Assembly: GCA_012064385.1 (NCBI GenBank)
Contig: QRDG01001879.1
Coordinates: forward strand, 62,001 to 126,000
Origin: Puccinellia tenuiflora
Taxonomy: Eukaryota > Streptophyta > Magnoliopsida > Poales > Poaceae
DNA length: 64,000 nt
Direction of reading: 5' to 3'
Under the pieces are notes generated by a model, which searched no databases, was not told the DNA's origin, and saw nothing but the letters and a program-made list of their open reading frames with translations. The translations under genes and the position numbers were made by a program. Position 1 is the first letter of the stretch, and each line of letters opens with the position of its first letter. This document shows, piece after piece, positions 46,218 to 56,692 of the stretch.

Positions 46218-46678
46218 TGACGAGGTTGTGACTCGGCAAATCCCTGGGTTGAGCACCCCGGGTTGATTGAGGGGGAGAGAGGCTGAGCGCTGGTGATCAC
46301 GACGGCTAACAAGCGAGGTTTTACCCAGGTTCAGGCTCCCGGAGGATAACACCCTACTTCCTGCTTGTTGGTATTGATGTTGAGCGTGGCTACAATGGCG
46401 AGATGAAGATCTCGCTAGGGTTTAAGCTGGCGGCTATGAGCTGGAGTCGAGTTACCCTAGACGAGGGACCCTCCCAGCCTTTATATGATAGGCTGGGTCT
46501 CGGGTGAACGGTGCCGATGGCACTTACAGGACGATCAAGGCTGATGACCTAACGTCGACTACCTTGGGCCGCACGTCGTCCTTCTTGGGCCTTCCTTGGG
46601 CCCTCGCCATAGGGTTGATGGACTTGGCGTGACCCAGGTATCACCACCGTGGGGTAGTCAAAGAGTAACCCCACGACA
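46218..46678 (-). repeat. 3' LTR (shared) of the Tat element
   Basis: On the minus strand it starts TGTCGTGGGGTTACTC and ends CCTCGTCA. A TATA-like ATATAAAG lies within a hairpin (CCAGCC...GGCTGG, about 46473-46496). It adjoins a polypurine tract on its right and a primer-binding site plus gag on its left, so it is shared between two copies. Confidence 0.85.
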
Positions 46679-46690
46679 GTAGCCCCCGAG
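46679..46690 (-). promoter_or_regulatory. Polypurine tract of the Tat element
   Basis: On the minus strand CTCGGGGGCTAC directly precedes the LTR start TGTCGTGG. Confidence 0.75.
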
Positions 46691-46893
46691 TGCTTAGTCG
46701 AATCGTAGAGTCGGATAAAGGACTCCTTCCTTCTGGGCACGCCAGCGGGTTCCTGAAAGGAACAAATAAAATGGTTGACTCCGGCCGTTCAGGGCTTATG
46801 GAGGATTTCTTAGTCGAAACATCGACTGCAGGGTGAAAACCGCGAGTGTTGCTCTGGTCGGTGATTTTTCGACTGCGATTGTTCTGAGTCATT

Positions 46894-46916
46894 CGGGAGC
46901 GCGAACAGCGCTCCCG
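46894..46916. repeat. 9-bp hairpin next to a second polypurine-like motif
   Basis: CGGGAGCGC-GAACA-GCGCTCCCG is followed by ATGGGAGTAGCCCCCGA. Almost the same block recurs at 49350-49385 inside an intron of the antisense gene, with one mismatch in the stem, and a partial copy lies near 46990. Confidence 0.8.
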
Positions 46917-47495
46917 ATGGGAGTAGCCCCCGAGATTAAGCTGAATTGCTTGCAATTGAGGTTAAACTCAATTTTTCCCTCAGTCGAAAAGCCCGCTCCC
47001 GATGGGAGTGAAGAAGGGACTCGAATTGACGGAGTCGCAACTTGCTTTGCATGACTTACTTTGTACTCGGCCGGTTTGGCTTACTGCTTAAGTTTGCTCA
47101 GCTCGTGGAGCTTACTGTATTTCTTTTGCAGTCGAATGGACTTGTCGAGTCGACTCAGCTCTTAGAGCTTACTGTATCTTTGTTGCACCCGAATGAACTG
47201 TCCGGGTGCTTCATCAGCCCATTGGCTTGCTACGCCTCCGCGAATGACGTCATCGCTGACGTTGTCGGCGTGCTCTGCATCCGATGGGACGTGACATGGT
47301 GGTCCCAGTGCCAGCATTGACTGATCTGACCGTTGGGCGCGAACTTTTCGCGGCGTGATGAAGACGCCTCGATTCCCGCGCGTAGTGGACGGCGTGGGCG
47401 GCGACGGTTGGCATCTCTGCGCGACGCGTGGACGGTCAGATGAGGTTGTGGAGAGCGGCTTCGTGGGGAACGGCCAGGATGAACTGACCCCGCAG

Positions 47496-47503
47496 TATAT
47501 ATT
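47496..47503 (+). promoter_or_regulatory. TATA box of the antisense accessory gene
   Basis: GCAGTATATATTTTTCACC lies about 150 bp before the ATG at 47649 on the plus strand, opposite to gag-pol. The leader contains about four repeats of CTCCATTGCTGCT type (47568-47632). Confidence 0.6.
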
Positions 47504-47648
47504 TTTCACCGCGGTGGGGAACAGTTCACCCCATCCTCATTTCGCCGCCATCTCCACTGCTTTCTCTTCCATTGCTGCTCCTCCATTGCTGCTCCTCCAT
47601 CGCTGCTCCTCCATCGCTGCTCCTCTGCCAGATTCTTCTCCACCCACC

Positions 47649-50312
47649 ATGAGCAAGGTCACGATGAAGAGGGGAAAGTCTGCCGCCGGCGCCGCCGCCG
47701 CCACCGAGGCTGGCGTGATGAAGAAACCCGAGGGCGACTGGACGAAGTCGTCGGTGAAGAAGGCCGACCTTGAGGGCCTCCGCGCGCGGGGGCTGCTGCC
47801 GCCGGCGGACCAGGCGACGGTGCGCGCTCCAGGGAAGGAGGTATTCCCTGCCCCTCGCGAGGGAGAACGCGTATGCTTCGTGGATTTCCTTCCACGGGGT
47901 TTCGGGTTCCCCCTCCACGATTTTGTTCGTGGTCTTCTGTATGCTTATGGGGTTCAGATCCACGATCTGACTCCCAATAGCGTCTTGAGCATCGCGAGCT
48001 TTATCGTGCTTTGCGAGTGCTTCTTGGGGATCGCACCCCACTGGCTGCTATGGAAGTCGCTGTTCCTCGTCAAGAGGAACGTGGGGAAGAGCGGGCAAGT
48101 GTACCCGGTGGGCGGCTTCGGCATCCAGGTGCGTGGCGACACCGCCTTCTTCCAGATGAAGAAATCCGACTCCGTCCAAGGCTGGCGGAGGAAGTGGTTC
48201 TACGTCAGGTGCGACCAGGAGGGGCTTCTTCCTTCGCGGCTGATCGCGAGTTGAAGAAGACGAAGGCATGGGCGCACCCGCTGTCGAAGGAAGACAGGGA
48301 GGCGACTCAACCCTTACTGGCGCTTCTCAGTGGCCTGTTGAAGAGCCTTGGGCGCGAGACGGGTGGAGTGCATCTCATTGCCACTTTCTTCAGGCTTCGG
48401 GTGCAGCCGCTCCGTGCTCGCGTCCACCCGATGTGGGCGCTTGAGCACGGCGATGAACTCGGCGATGACGAAGTTGAGTCGAAGGTGAGGAGCATCACCA
48501 GTCTCCGAGCCGCCGATCCGTGCAACGTCAAGTGCCCGGTCCAGCCGTATGGTCCGAACAACCCTGTGCCTGAGGTAAGCTTCCTTCTGCTTTGCTTCTG
48601 TCTTGTATGTTTTGTCGAAATCTTCTTTTGTCTGACCCGAATTTCTTGGCAGGGTCGTTCCAACATTGTCAGCCCTCCTCCGTTGATGGAGAATGGACCT
48701 CATGAAGAGGCAGAGTTCCCTGAGGATGAAGAGGTTGATGACGATGAAGTTCCCTCCGCCACTTCTCGGAGTGAGACCTTGGAGGAGGATGATGAGGATG
48801 AGGAGCCGCTGCTGAAGCGGCAAAAGCGAAAGAGTGGCGAGTCTGCTTCTGCTTCGTCACCCGCAAAGCAGGTGGAGGTGGAGAACGTGGCCGAGGCGAG
48901 CGGGTCGTCCTCTGGTGCCAGGCACGCGAGCGACCCGACGGAGCCTTTAGTCGTGCCTCCCCTCAGCTCTGCGCCGCCGACTGGGTTCGCGAGGATGCCC
49001 TCCGTCTCCCTGGACAGCGAGGATGATCTGGACGTCACCAGGTTAGTCTTGCAACCATCACCTTGTTTTGTCGAGTACCCTTTTTGCCTTTGCGAGTATT
49101 TGAATTGAATTATCTTGCCGCAGCAACCGTACTGGCGCTGTCGGTTCTTCGCCTCCAGAGATGGAGCACACTTCTGCTCCCGTGTTCGAGCAGACCGCGA
49201 AGGCGACCGAAGAAGAGCCGCAGGCGGGTGATGCAACCCTGAAGGCTTCGACTTCCTCCGTGCCAGAGAAGACCGCTGATGCGACCTCGGTGGACGCTGG
49301 ATTGCTTGAGCATGTAAGTGTCTCTTAACTCAGTCTGCAAGATCTGTATCGGGTGCGCGAACAGCGCTCCCGATGGGAGTAGCCCCCGAAGATGTGCGTG
49401 ACTAGAATAGTCGGGCGCAGATTGATGTCTTTGTTCTTTCCACAGCCGTTTTGTCGCCAGCTGATGGAGGGAGCCGCGGCCTTCGTGCGAATGGAGAAGG
49501 AGGGGGGTCGGCTCCGCACTGCTCTGGAGCAAGCAAACAGTGAGTACTAACCCTTGCGTTCAAGAGGTGCTTCGACTATCTTCATTGTTAACTTTGCTCC
49601 GGTGATCCATAGGCGAAAGGGAGAGCCTGGCGAAGCGGGTCGCGGAGCTGGAGAAGTCACTGGGCGAAGCTCAAAAGCGTGAGCGAGCCCGGGATGAACT
49701 GGAGAAGGCCCAGGTTGAGCATTTGCTCTCACTCGCCGACGCTACTGGACGTAAGTATCTCGGCTGTTTGCCTACTTTTTCTTGTGTCGACTTCTGGTGT
49801 CTTATCAGTGTGGTCTTTTTGGAGCAGAGACTTACGGAGGTGCTCCTCCCGAAGGAACTTCCAGTGCCAATGTCAGCTTGGCCGAGGCTGTCGGCTTCGT
49901 CGATCGCGTCTGTGCATATGCCTCGACGGCGCTGCAGAAGTCGACAGGCGCCTTGGCGACTGTGCACCGGAGCATCTTCCCCAACCAGCCGTCGCCGGTC
50001 GCTGTTGACGCGCTTGCGGCTCCGTTTGAAGGCGAAGCGACCACCATGGCGGACTACACGCGTGCTCAGACGGTACGCGGCTCAGAGCTCACTTTCCAGC
50101 TCCTACTTGGTCACCAAGTCGCAGGTGACTTTGAGAAGGTTGTCAGCGACTTCCCTCGGAGGCCTGATGGCAAAACCGCGTCCCTTAGCTGTGTGAAGGC
50201 GCGGGCGAGTCAGCTGGCTGTGAAGTTGGTTGCCACCTTCGAGAAGAGAATCGCCAAGGCTGCAGAGTTGGCCGCTAAGAAGGGCCGTTCTCGGTCGGAG
50301 TCTGCGATGTAG
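47649..50312 (+). CDS. Antisense accessory protein 1, PF04195-like (putative gypsy-type transposon domain), six exons
   Basis: Exons 47649-48574, 48653-49041, 49124-49313, 49446-49539, 49613-49750 and 49828-50312 are joined by good GT-AG sites (GAG|GTAAGC, GGCAG|, CAG|GTTAGT and so on), and all phases agree. One missing base near 48217 breaks the frame in exon 1; without it the product would be about 740 aa. The N-terminal third has the pattern of the PF04195 family (FPLHDFVRGLLYAYGVQIHD, LGIAPHWLLWKSLF, SVQGWRRKWFYV). Exon 2 encodes an acidic segment with a basic patch (LLKRQKRKS) that could be a nuclear signal, exon 5 a coiled coil (AKRVAELEKSLGEAQKRER), and exon 6 a helical C-terminus. The function of this family is unknown; it is carried antisense by Tat-lineage elements. 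Confidence 0.8.
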
Positions 50313-50493
50313 ATTCCGTTATTTTAAAATTCCTCTACTTTTGGTCTTGGTCTGTAATGAACCATGTAGTTTGCGGTCTTCTGGCCGTGAATCATGCTAA
50401 TGTTGAAAATGTGAATATGTGCCCTCGAGTCTTCTTTCATATCCATGTTTGAATGTCTTCCTCATTTGCCACTGTCGAATTTGGCAGTCTGAG

Positions 50494-51355
50494 ATGGGCG
50501 AGGCTCCCGTAGTTGCTGGAGCGACTGGTGTGGACGATGAGGAGGACACCTCTTCAGCCGCACCTGATCGTCGTCGCCGTCGAACTCCTTCGGCTCCTGC
50601 GCGAAGTGTAAATGACCAGCGAGTGATCACCTTCATGAGGAACAAGATTGTTGAGCTCGAGTCGAAGTTGAAGACCGCCGAGTTGGAGTTGGAGCGCTTG
50701 AAGTCACGGCCTGCTGCGCCGTTCTCACAGCGTGAGGAATTCCTTCTTGGCCAGATAGACTTGATCAGTCGACAACTGCAAGGTTGGTCTTCTGGCGCTT
50801 TGCTCCGGCTTCTTTATGCTTTCACTGTTCTAAGTGCTGGGTCTTGATGCAGATGTGAATGCTGACTGGAAGGCCGAGCAGGGTCGAGTGGACGAGCGGG
50901 TGGATAGAGAAGCCGCCGGTGACTCACTCGAAGCTCGTCAATTTTGGTCAGACAAATCCAAGGGCAGTGTACTGGCTAGAATGCTGGATCGCACCTGGCG
51001 GGCTGCTTTGCTCTTGGAAGGTTGCAGAAAGACCCTTCTGCAGGTCAATAAGGTGTTCTTTCCGCACAACGAGCAGCCTAGCGGACTGGCTGCGCTGCTG
51101 GAGAGGTACCGCGAGGGCAAGGCGTTGAAGGAAGTCGTGCACACTCAGCTTGTTGGTGGGGCGAACGTGGCGCTGGCGTACGTTCGAATGCACCGGCCTC
51201 ATCTTCCCTTGGACAAGGTGCTTGACGGCTTGCCTGGAGCAGATGACTATGCCGACACTCTTGCGGCTGCGCGTCAGATGATTCAACACGTCCAGACCTT
51301 CAGCGAGCAACTTGTAGGGCCACTCGATGCGCCAAAGGAGGAGCCTGTAGAGTAA
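50494..51355 (+). CDS. Antisense accessory protein 2, coiled-coil, two exons
   Basis: Exon 1 50494-50782 and exon 2 50853-51355 join in phase (CAAG|GTTGGT donor, GATGCAG acceptor); the product is 263 aa, frame intact. It begins MGEAPVVAGATGV, has an Arg-rich patch (DRRRRRTPSAPAR), a coiled coil (NKIVELESKLKTAELELERL) and a helical C-terminal half (LARMLDRTWRAALLLEGC, LAALLERYREGKALKEVV). No known domain is recognised. A splice-acceptor-like GAATTTGGCAG lies 8 bp before the ATG, so it may be 3' exons of the same transcript as protein 1 rather than a separate gene. An AATAAA follows at 51457. Confidence 0.65.
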
Positions 51356-51456
51356 AAATACCAGACTGTTGTTGTATAGCGTTAGTTTGTAAGAGATATT
51401 TTTCCCAAGTGGGAGCATGAGTGTATGTATGCCGAGGTCGTCGGAGCCTCCGAGTG

Positions 51457-51462
51457 AATAAA
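51457..51462 (+). terminator. Poly(A) signal of the antisense gene(s)
   Basis: AATAAA lies about 100 bp after the stop codon of protein 2 and just before the tandem array. Confidence 0.55.
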
Positions 51463-51486
51463 TTGTGTATTGTAGATTTCTGTAAA

Positions 51487-52490
51487 CCCGTATGGCGCAG
51501 CCCCCGAGCGGGTTGAGTGCGGCCGGGGTGCGTCGAGTCAGGCTTCTGCGGCGCAGCCCCCGAGTGCTTCGAGTGCGGCCGAAGCGTTTTCGAGTCAGGC
51601 CTGTGCGGCGTAGCCCCCGAGTGCTTTCGAGTGCGGCCGAGGCGTTTTCGAGTTAGACCTGTGCGGCGCAGCCCCCGAGTGCGTCGAGTGCGGCCGAGGC
51701 TTTTTGTGTTAGACCTGTGCGGCGCAGCCCCCGAGTGCGTCGAGTGCGGCCGAGGCTTTTTGTGTTAGACCTGTGTGGCGCAGCTCCCGAGTGGTTCGGG
51801 TGGCGGCCTAGGTTGACTTGGACCTGTGCGGCGCAGCCCCCGAGTGGTTCGGGTGGCGGCCGAGGATTTTCGAGTTGGACCTGTATGGCGCAGCCCCCGA
51901 GTGGTTCGGGTGGCGGCCTAGTTTTGACTTAGACCTGTACAACGCAGCCCCTAGTGGTTCGGGTGGCGGCCGAGGATTTTAGGGTTGGACCTGTGTGGCG
52001 CAGCCCCCGAGTGGTTCGGGTGGCGGCCTAGATTGACTTAGACCTGTGCGGCGCAGCCCCCGAGTGGTTCGGGTGGTGGCCGAGGATTTTCGAGTTGAAC
52101 CTGTATGGCGCAGCCCCCGAGTGGTTCGGGTGACGGCCTAGGTTTTGACTTAGACCTGTACAGCGCAGCCCCCGAGTGGTTCGGGTGGCGGCCGAGGATT
52201 TTCGAGTTCGGACCTGTATGGCGCAGCCCCCGAGTGGTTCGGGTGGCGGCCTAGATTGACTTAGACCTGTGCGGCGCAGCCCCCGAGTGGTTCGGGTGGT
52301 GGCCGAGGATTTTCGAGTTGAACCTGTATGGCGCAGCCCCCGAGTGGTTCGGGTGGCGGCCTAGGTTTTGACTTAGACCTGTACAGCGCAGCCCCCGAGT
52401 GGTTCGGGTGGCGGCCGAGGATTTTCGAGTTCGGACCTGTATGGCGCAGCCCCCGAGTGGTTCGGGTGGCGGCCTAGGTTTATGTTGCTT
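51487..52490. repeat. 56-bp tandem array (about 18 units) with polypurine-like core
   Basis: The core GCGCAGCCCCCGAGTG recurs at 51495, 51551, 51608, 51666, 51722, 51778, 51831, 51888, 51942, 51998 and onward, with 53-58 bp spacing. Later units alternate between two versions (CCTAGGTTTTGACTTAGACC and CGAGGATTTTCGAGTT), and a four-unit block of 223 bp is itself duplicated (from 52031 and 52254). On the sense (minus) strand the core reads CTCGGGGGCTGCGC, close to the polypurine tract CTCGGGGGCTAC. Confidence 0.9.
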
Positions 52491-52641
52491 GCTGACAAAA
52501 GTAGAAGGGAGAGCTTGTTCCTCAAATCACTTTATTGATTTTTGCGAGCAGGCCGCCTCATTAAAACCCTTCCAGTCCCCTCGGGTACCCTGGTGAGGGA
52601 AAGAGTGCGTCTGAAACCTGCCGCTTCTTCACATTGTATTG

Positions 52642-55600
52642 TTACAAATTAAGGACGATCAGGCGTAGAAGCGGCGCAGTTGCGCAACGTTCCACGGGTT
52701 GTTGCAGACTGTCCCCGTCTTCGAGTCCTTCAGGCGGTAGGCTCCGCCGCCGATTGCTTCTGTCACGATGTATGGTACCCTCCCACGGGGAGGCAAGTTT
52801 GTGCACCTTCTTCTGCTTGAGGCGCAGGACAAGATCACCAGGGACGAACGCTCTGGGCCGGAGTCGCCGCCCGTGATAGTTGCGCAGGTCTTGCTGATAC
52901 ACGGCTGTGCGGGTAAGGGCGATGTCGCGTGCTTCGTCCAGGGTGTCCATGTCATCCTCGAGTGCTTCCTCTGCATCAGACTCATCGTAGGCCACCACTC
53001 GGGGAGCGTCGAACTTGATGTCGCACGGCAGGACTGCTTCAGCGCCGTACACCATGAAGAATGGCGTGTACTGGGTAGATCTGTTTGGCGTGGTGCGCAG
53101 ACTCCACAGCACAGATGGCAGTTCTTCGACCCAGGCACCTGCGGCGCGCCTCAGTGGCACTCGCAGGCGCCTCTTTACGCCCTTGCAGACTAGGCCATTG
53201 GCTTTCTCGACTTGTCCGTTGGACTGCGGGTGCGATACAGATGCGTAGTTGAGCTTGATACCTTGGTCAGAACAGAAGTCCTTGAATTCTTCGGCTGTGA
53301 AGTTCGAGCCGTTGTCGGTGATGATGCTGTGTGGCACGCCGAACCTGAAGATGATCGATCTGATGAAGTTAACTGCCGAGGAGGCAGTCGAACTTGTGAT
53401 TGGTGCTGCTTCGATCCACTTCGTGAACTTGTCGACTGCCACCAGGAGATGAGTGTGTCCGCCCGGAGAAGACTTCTTGAGTGGACCCACCATGTCTAGC
53501 CCCCATTGAGCGAAGGGCCATGCGAGTGGTATGGTCTTCAGCGCTGACGCTGGTGCGTGCGGCTTGTTGGCGAACTCCTGGCAGCCGATGCATTTCCTCA
53601 CGAGTTCTTCTGCGTCTTGCATTGCGGTGGGCCAGTAGAACCCTGCTCGTAGGGCTTTGGCCACCAAGGCTCGACTGCTGGCGTGGTGTCCGCAGATGCC
53701 GGCGTGGATCTCGAGTAAGATGGCTTGACCGTCGACTGGGTCGATGCACCTTTGGAGGACTCCTGAGATGCTTCGCTTGTAGAGTTCCCCGTTGATGACG
53801 GTGAAGCCCTTGGAGCGACGGACGACGCGCTTGGCTTCGACTGGGTTTGCTGGCACCTTCTGATGCAGTATGTAGGCCAGGTATGGGCTTGTCCATGTGG
53901 GTTCGACCAGCATTACCTCCATGGGTTCCGTCTCCGTGCTTGGCGGGTTGGTGGTGCTCGTTGTCGGTGTAGAGGGTCCCGGCGCAGGCCGGAGCTTGAT
54001 GGAGCGTTGCTTGATGCACTCGAGGAAGACTCCGGGTGGCACCGGTGCTTTGTCTGAGCCTAGGTTGGCGAGGATGTCGGCTTCCTCGTTGCTCTCGCGG
54101 CCGATGTGCCGCAGCTCGCAGCCGTCGAAGGTGCCTTCCAGCTGGTTGTACAGGTCCCTGTAGGCTATCATGTTGTCGGCGATGGCGTCACATTGCTTCA
54201 TGGTTTGCTGCACGACAAGGTAGGAGTCTCCGTAGATCATGAGGTGAGTGGCGCCGCAGTTTTTGGCCATCCGCATGCCGTGGATCAGGGCTTCGTACTC
54301 TGCCTCGTTGTTGGAGGGTGTTGGGAAGTCCATTTGCAGTACATACTTCAGTTTGTCGCCTTTGGGTGAGATGAGGACGACTCCCGCCCCTGCTGACCTG
54401 AACTTCTTGGACCCGTCGAAGTACATTGTCCATGCGTTGGACAAATCGGGTACGTCTGGTAGCTGGGCCTCTATCCACTCTGTGGTGAATTCTGGAAGAA
54501 CTTGGGCCTTGATTGCCTTCGGGTGCGCATACTTCAGCCCCCAGGGTCCTAACTCGACGACCCACTTGGCGACTCGTCCTGTCGCGGCTTGGTTGGTGAG
54601 GATGTCGGAGAGCCCAGAGGAGCTTACCACCGTGATGGTGTGCTCGGAGAAGTAGTGGACGACCTTCCTGGATGTCATGAAGACTCCGTACGCTAGCTTC
54701 TGGTAATGCGGGTATCGCTGCTTGGAGAGGGTTAGCACCTCGCTAAGAAAGTAGACGGGTCGCTGGACAGGGTGGCTGTGCCCTTCTTCTCCTCGTTCGA
54801 CGACGAGTACTGTGCTGACCACTCTGTTCGTGGCCGACACGTAGAGGTATAGCGGCTCGTTCTCCAGTGGCGCCACCAGTACTGGAGGAGTCGTGAGGGT
54901 TTTCTTGAGCTTGTCGAACGCGTCTTGCGCTTCTTCTGTCCACTCGAATTTGTCTGCCTTTTTCATCAGTTGGTAGAAAGGCAGGGCCTTTTCTCCCAAC
55001 TTACTAATGAACCGGCTGAGAGCTGCGACTCGGCCGGCTAGGCGTTGCACTTCATGAAGCTTGGTCGGTGCTGGCATTGCGAGTATGTTTTGCACCTTCT
55101 CAGGGTTGGCTTCGATTCCTCTTGCCGAGACGAGGTACCCGAGCAGTTCTCCGGCTGGCACGCCGAAAACACACTTGTCCGGATTCAGCTTGATCTGGTA
55201 CTCGTTGAGTGCGGCGAATACTTTGCGGAGGTCAGCAATTAAACTGTCCTCCGTTCGAGTGGTGATGACTATGTCGTCGACGTAGACTTGTACGATCTTT
55301 CCTCTTAGCTCCTTCAGGCAAGCTTGCATCGTGCGCTGGAATGTGGCTCCAGCGTTCTTCAACCCGAAGGGCATCATTTGGTAGCAGAACACACCATGGG
55401 GTGTGATAAATGCAGTCTTCTCTTCATCTTCGACTTTCATCCTTATCTGCTGGTACCCGGAGTAGGCGTCCAGGAAGGATAGGCGCGCGCAGCCTGCAGT
55501 CGAGTCGATGATCTGGTCTATCCGCGGAAGCGGAAAGTGGTCCTTGGGGCAGCACTTGTTAATGGCAGTGAAGTCGACGCACATGCGGAGTTTCTTCGTC

Positions 55601-55806
55601 TTCTTCTTCTCCACCAGGACCGGGTTCGCTACCCAGTCCGAGTCCTTGATTTCCCGGATGAATCCGGCGTGGAGCAGCCGGTCGATCTCCTTGCTGATGG
55701 CGTCTCGCTTGGGACCCGAAAAGCGTCGCATGGTCTGCTTGACGGGTCTGGCGTCCTTGTGGACGCGTAAGGAGTGCTCGGCGAGTTCCCTGGGTATGCC
55801 TGGCAT
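52642..55806 (-). CDS. Pol: reverse transcriptase, RNase H and integrase of the Tat element
   Basis: The frame is 1,054 codons. RT spans residues of about 30-240 (FLDAYSGYQQI, MPFGLKNAGATF, catalytic VYVDD at 175-178). A second RNase H-like connection region follows, and RNase H lies at about 460-585 (D464 in MYFDGS, E504, D527 in YGDS, D577). Integrase has an HHCC zinc-binding region (H701...C739-x2-C742) and a DDE core (D771, D831 in DNGSNF, E867 in NGQVEKANG). All catalytic residues seen are intact. One inserted base near 52785 shifts the C-terminal GPY-like module (alternative frame 52659-53138), which may reduce activity. The first in-frame ATG is at 55806, but homology starts earlier: the frame is continuous with protease across one TAG. 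Confidence 0.93.
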   Translation of the reverse strand: MPGIPRELAEHSLRVHKDARPVKQTMRRFSGPKRDAISKEIDRLLHAGFIREIKDSDWVANPVLVEKKKTKKLRMCVDFTAINKCCPKDHFPLPRIDQIIDSTAGCARLSFLDAYSGYQQIRMKVEDEEKTAFITPHGVFCYQMMPFGLKNAGATFQRTMQACLKELRGKIVQVYVDDIVITTRTEDSLIADLRKVFAALNEYQIKLNPDKCVFGVPAGELLGYLVSARGIEANPEKVQNILAMPAPTKLHEVQRLAGRVAALSRFISKLGEKALPFYQLMKKADKFEWTEEAQDAFDKLKKTLTTPPVLVAPLENEPLYLYVSATNRVVSTVLVVERGEEGHSHPVQRPVYFLSEVLTLSKQRYPHYQKLAYGVFMTSRKVVHYFSEHTITVVSSSGLSDILTNQAATGRVAKWVVELGPWGLKYAHPKAIKAQVLPEFTTEWIEAQLPDVPDLSNAWTMYFDGSKKFRSAGAGVVLISPKGDKLKYVLQMDFPTPSNNEAEYEALIHGMRMAKNCGATHLMIYGDSYLVVQQTMKQCDAIADNMIAYRDLYNQLEGTFDGCELRHIGRESNEEADILANLGSDKAPVPPGVFLECIKQRSIKLRPAPGPSTPTTSTTNPPSTETEPMEVMLVEPTWTSPYLAYILHQKVPANPVEAKRVVRRSKGFTVINGELYKRSISGVLQRCIDPVDGQAILLEIHAGICGHHASSRALVAKALRAGFYWPTAMQDAEELVRKCIGCQEFANKPHAPASALKTIPLAWPFAQWGLDMVGPLKKSSPGGHTHLLVAVDKFTKWIEAAPITSSTASSAVNFIRSIIFRFGVPHSIITDNGSNFTAEEFKDFCSDQGIKLNYASVSHPQSNGQVEKANGLVCKGVKRRLRVPLRRAAGAWVEELPSVLWSLRTTPNRSTQYTPFFMVYGAEAVLPCDIKFDAPRVVAYDESDAEEALEDDMDTLDEARDIALTRTAVYQQDLRNYHGRRLRPRAFVPGDLVLRLKQKKVHKLASPWEGTIHRDRSNRRRSLPPEGLEDGDSLQQPVERCATAPLLRLIVLNL

Positions 55807-55869
55807 GTCAGAAGGTTGCCAGGCGAAGATCTCCCAGTTCTCACGTAGAAACTCGACGAGCGCGCCTTC

Positions 55870-56661
55870 CTATGCGATAGGCAGGCTTGTCGACACCTTG
55901 ACTGTCTTGCTGGCGTCCGTCGGGTGGACTTGATGGGTTCTTGTGTCGTCAGTCGTGTTGAAGGCAGAGTCCTTGGCTGGTTTCTTGCGTGGCGGGAAAA
56001 TGGTCTTGTCGTTGTCGACTGCCATCATCGCAAGGTGCTCCTCCATTCCGAAGAATTCAGAGATCTGGCTGAATTCGCGGTCGCAGCTGTTGGAGCGGTC
56101 GAAGTCGCCGTGCACCGTGATGACGCCCTTGGGTCCAGGCATCTTGAGCATCAGATAGGCGTAGTGAGGTATCGCCATGAATCTGGCAAAGGTTGGGCGC
56201 CCGAGTATCGCATGGTACTGCGACTTCCAGTCGACTACCTCGAAGTCGATCGCCTCCCTCTGGAAGTTGTCGGGTGTGCCGAAGATGACGTCGAGTGTGA
56301 TTGCTCCCATGGGCGTGACTGCTTGCCCTGGTACTATGCCATGGAAGGTGGTCCCTGATGGCGCCAAGTTTGTTGTTGGCCTGTTCATTCTTCTGAGGGT
56401 GTCGGCGAAGATAATGTTGATGCCGCTGCCTCCGTCCATGAACACCTTTTTCAAGGTGTAATCCCCGATCAGAGCTTCGACTACCAGAGCGGCGTGCCCG
56501 GGTCGTGGTACCGCAGGTGGATGATCTGCTCTGGAGAACGTGATCGGTGTCTCTGACCCTCTCAGGTATTCGGGTACTGCAGGTGGACAGGTGACAGCCT
56601 GGTAGACTTGGCGGGTGATGATCTTCTGTGTCCTGTTTGAAGGGCGCCCCTTCTGTATCAT
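55870..56661 (-). CDS. Aspartic protease region of the Tat element
   Basis: The frame holds a retropepsin-like fold: ALVVEALIGDYTLKKVFMDG followed by GSGINIIFA, where the usual D-T/S-G is replaced by DGGSG, then AILGRPTFARFMA, the conserved ILGRP motif. It ends at TAG (55870-55872), after which the same frame continues into RT. Gag upstream ends in a frame offset by one base. The protease would cleave Gag-Pol inside the particle. Confidence 0.85.
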   Translation of the reverse strand: MIQKGRPSNRTQKIITRQVYQAVTCPPAVPEYLRGSETPITFSRADHPPAVPRPGHAALVVEALIGDYTLKKVFMDGGSGINIIFADTLRRMNRPTTNLAPSGTTFHGIVPGQAVTPMGAITLDVIFGTPDNFQREAIDFEVVDWKSQYHAILGRPTFARFMAIPHYAYLMLKMPGPKGVITVHGDFDRSNSCDREFSQISEFFGMEEHLAMMAVDNDKTIFPPRKKPAKDSAFNTTDDTRTHQVHPTDASKTVKVSTSLPIA

Positions 56662-56692
56662 GTTGAGCTGTCCGCGTGCCGCTGGATATGCG

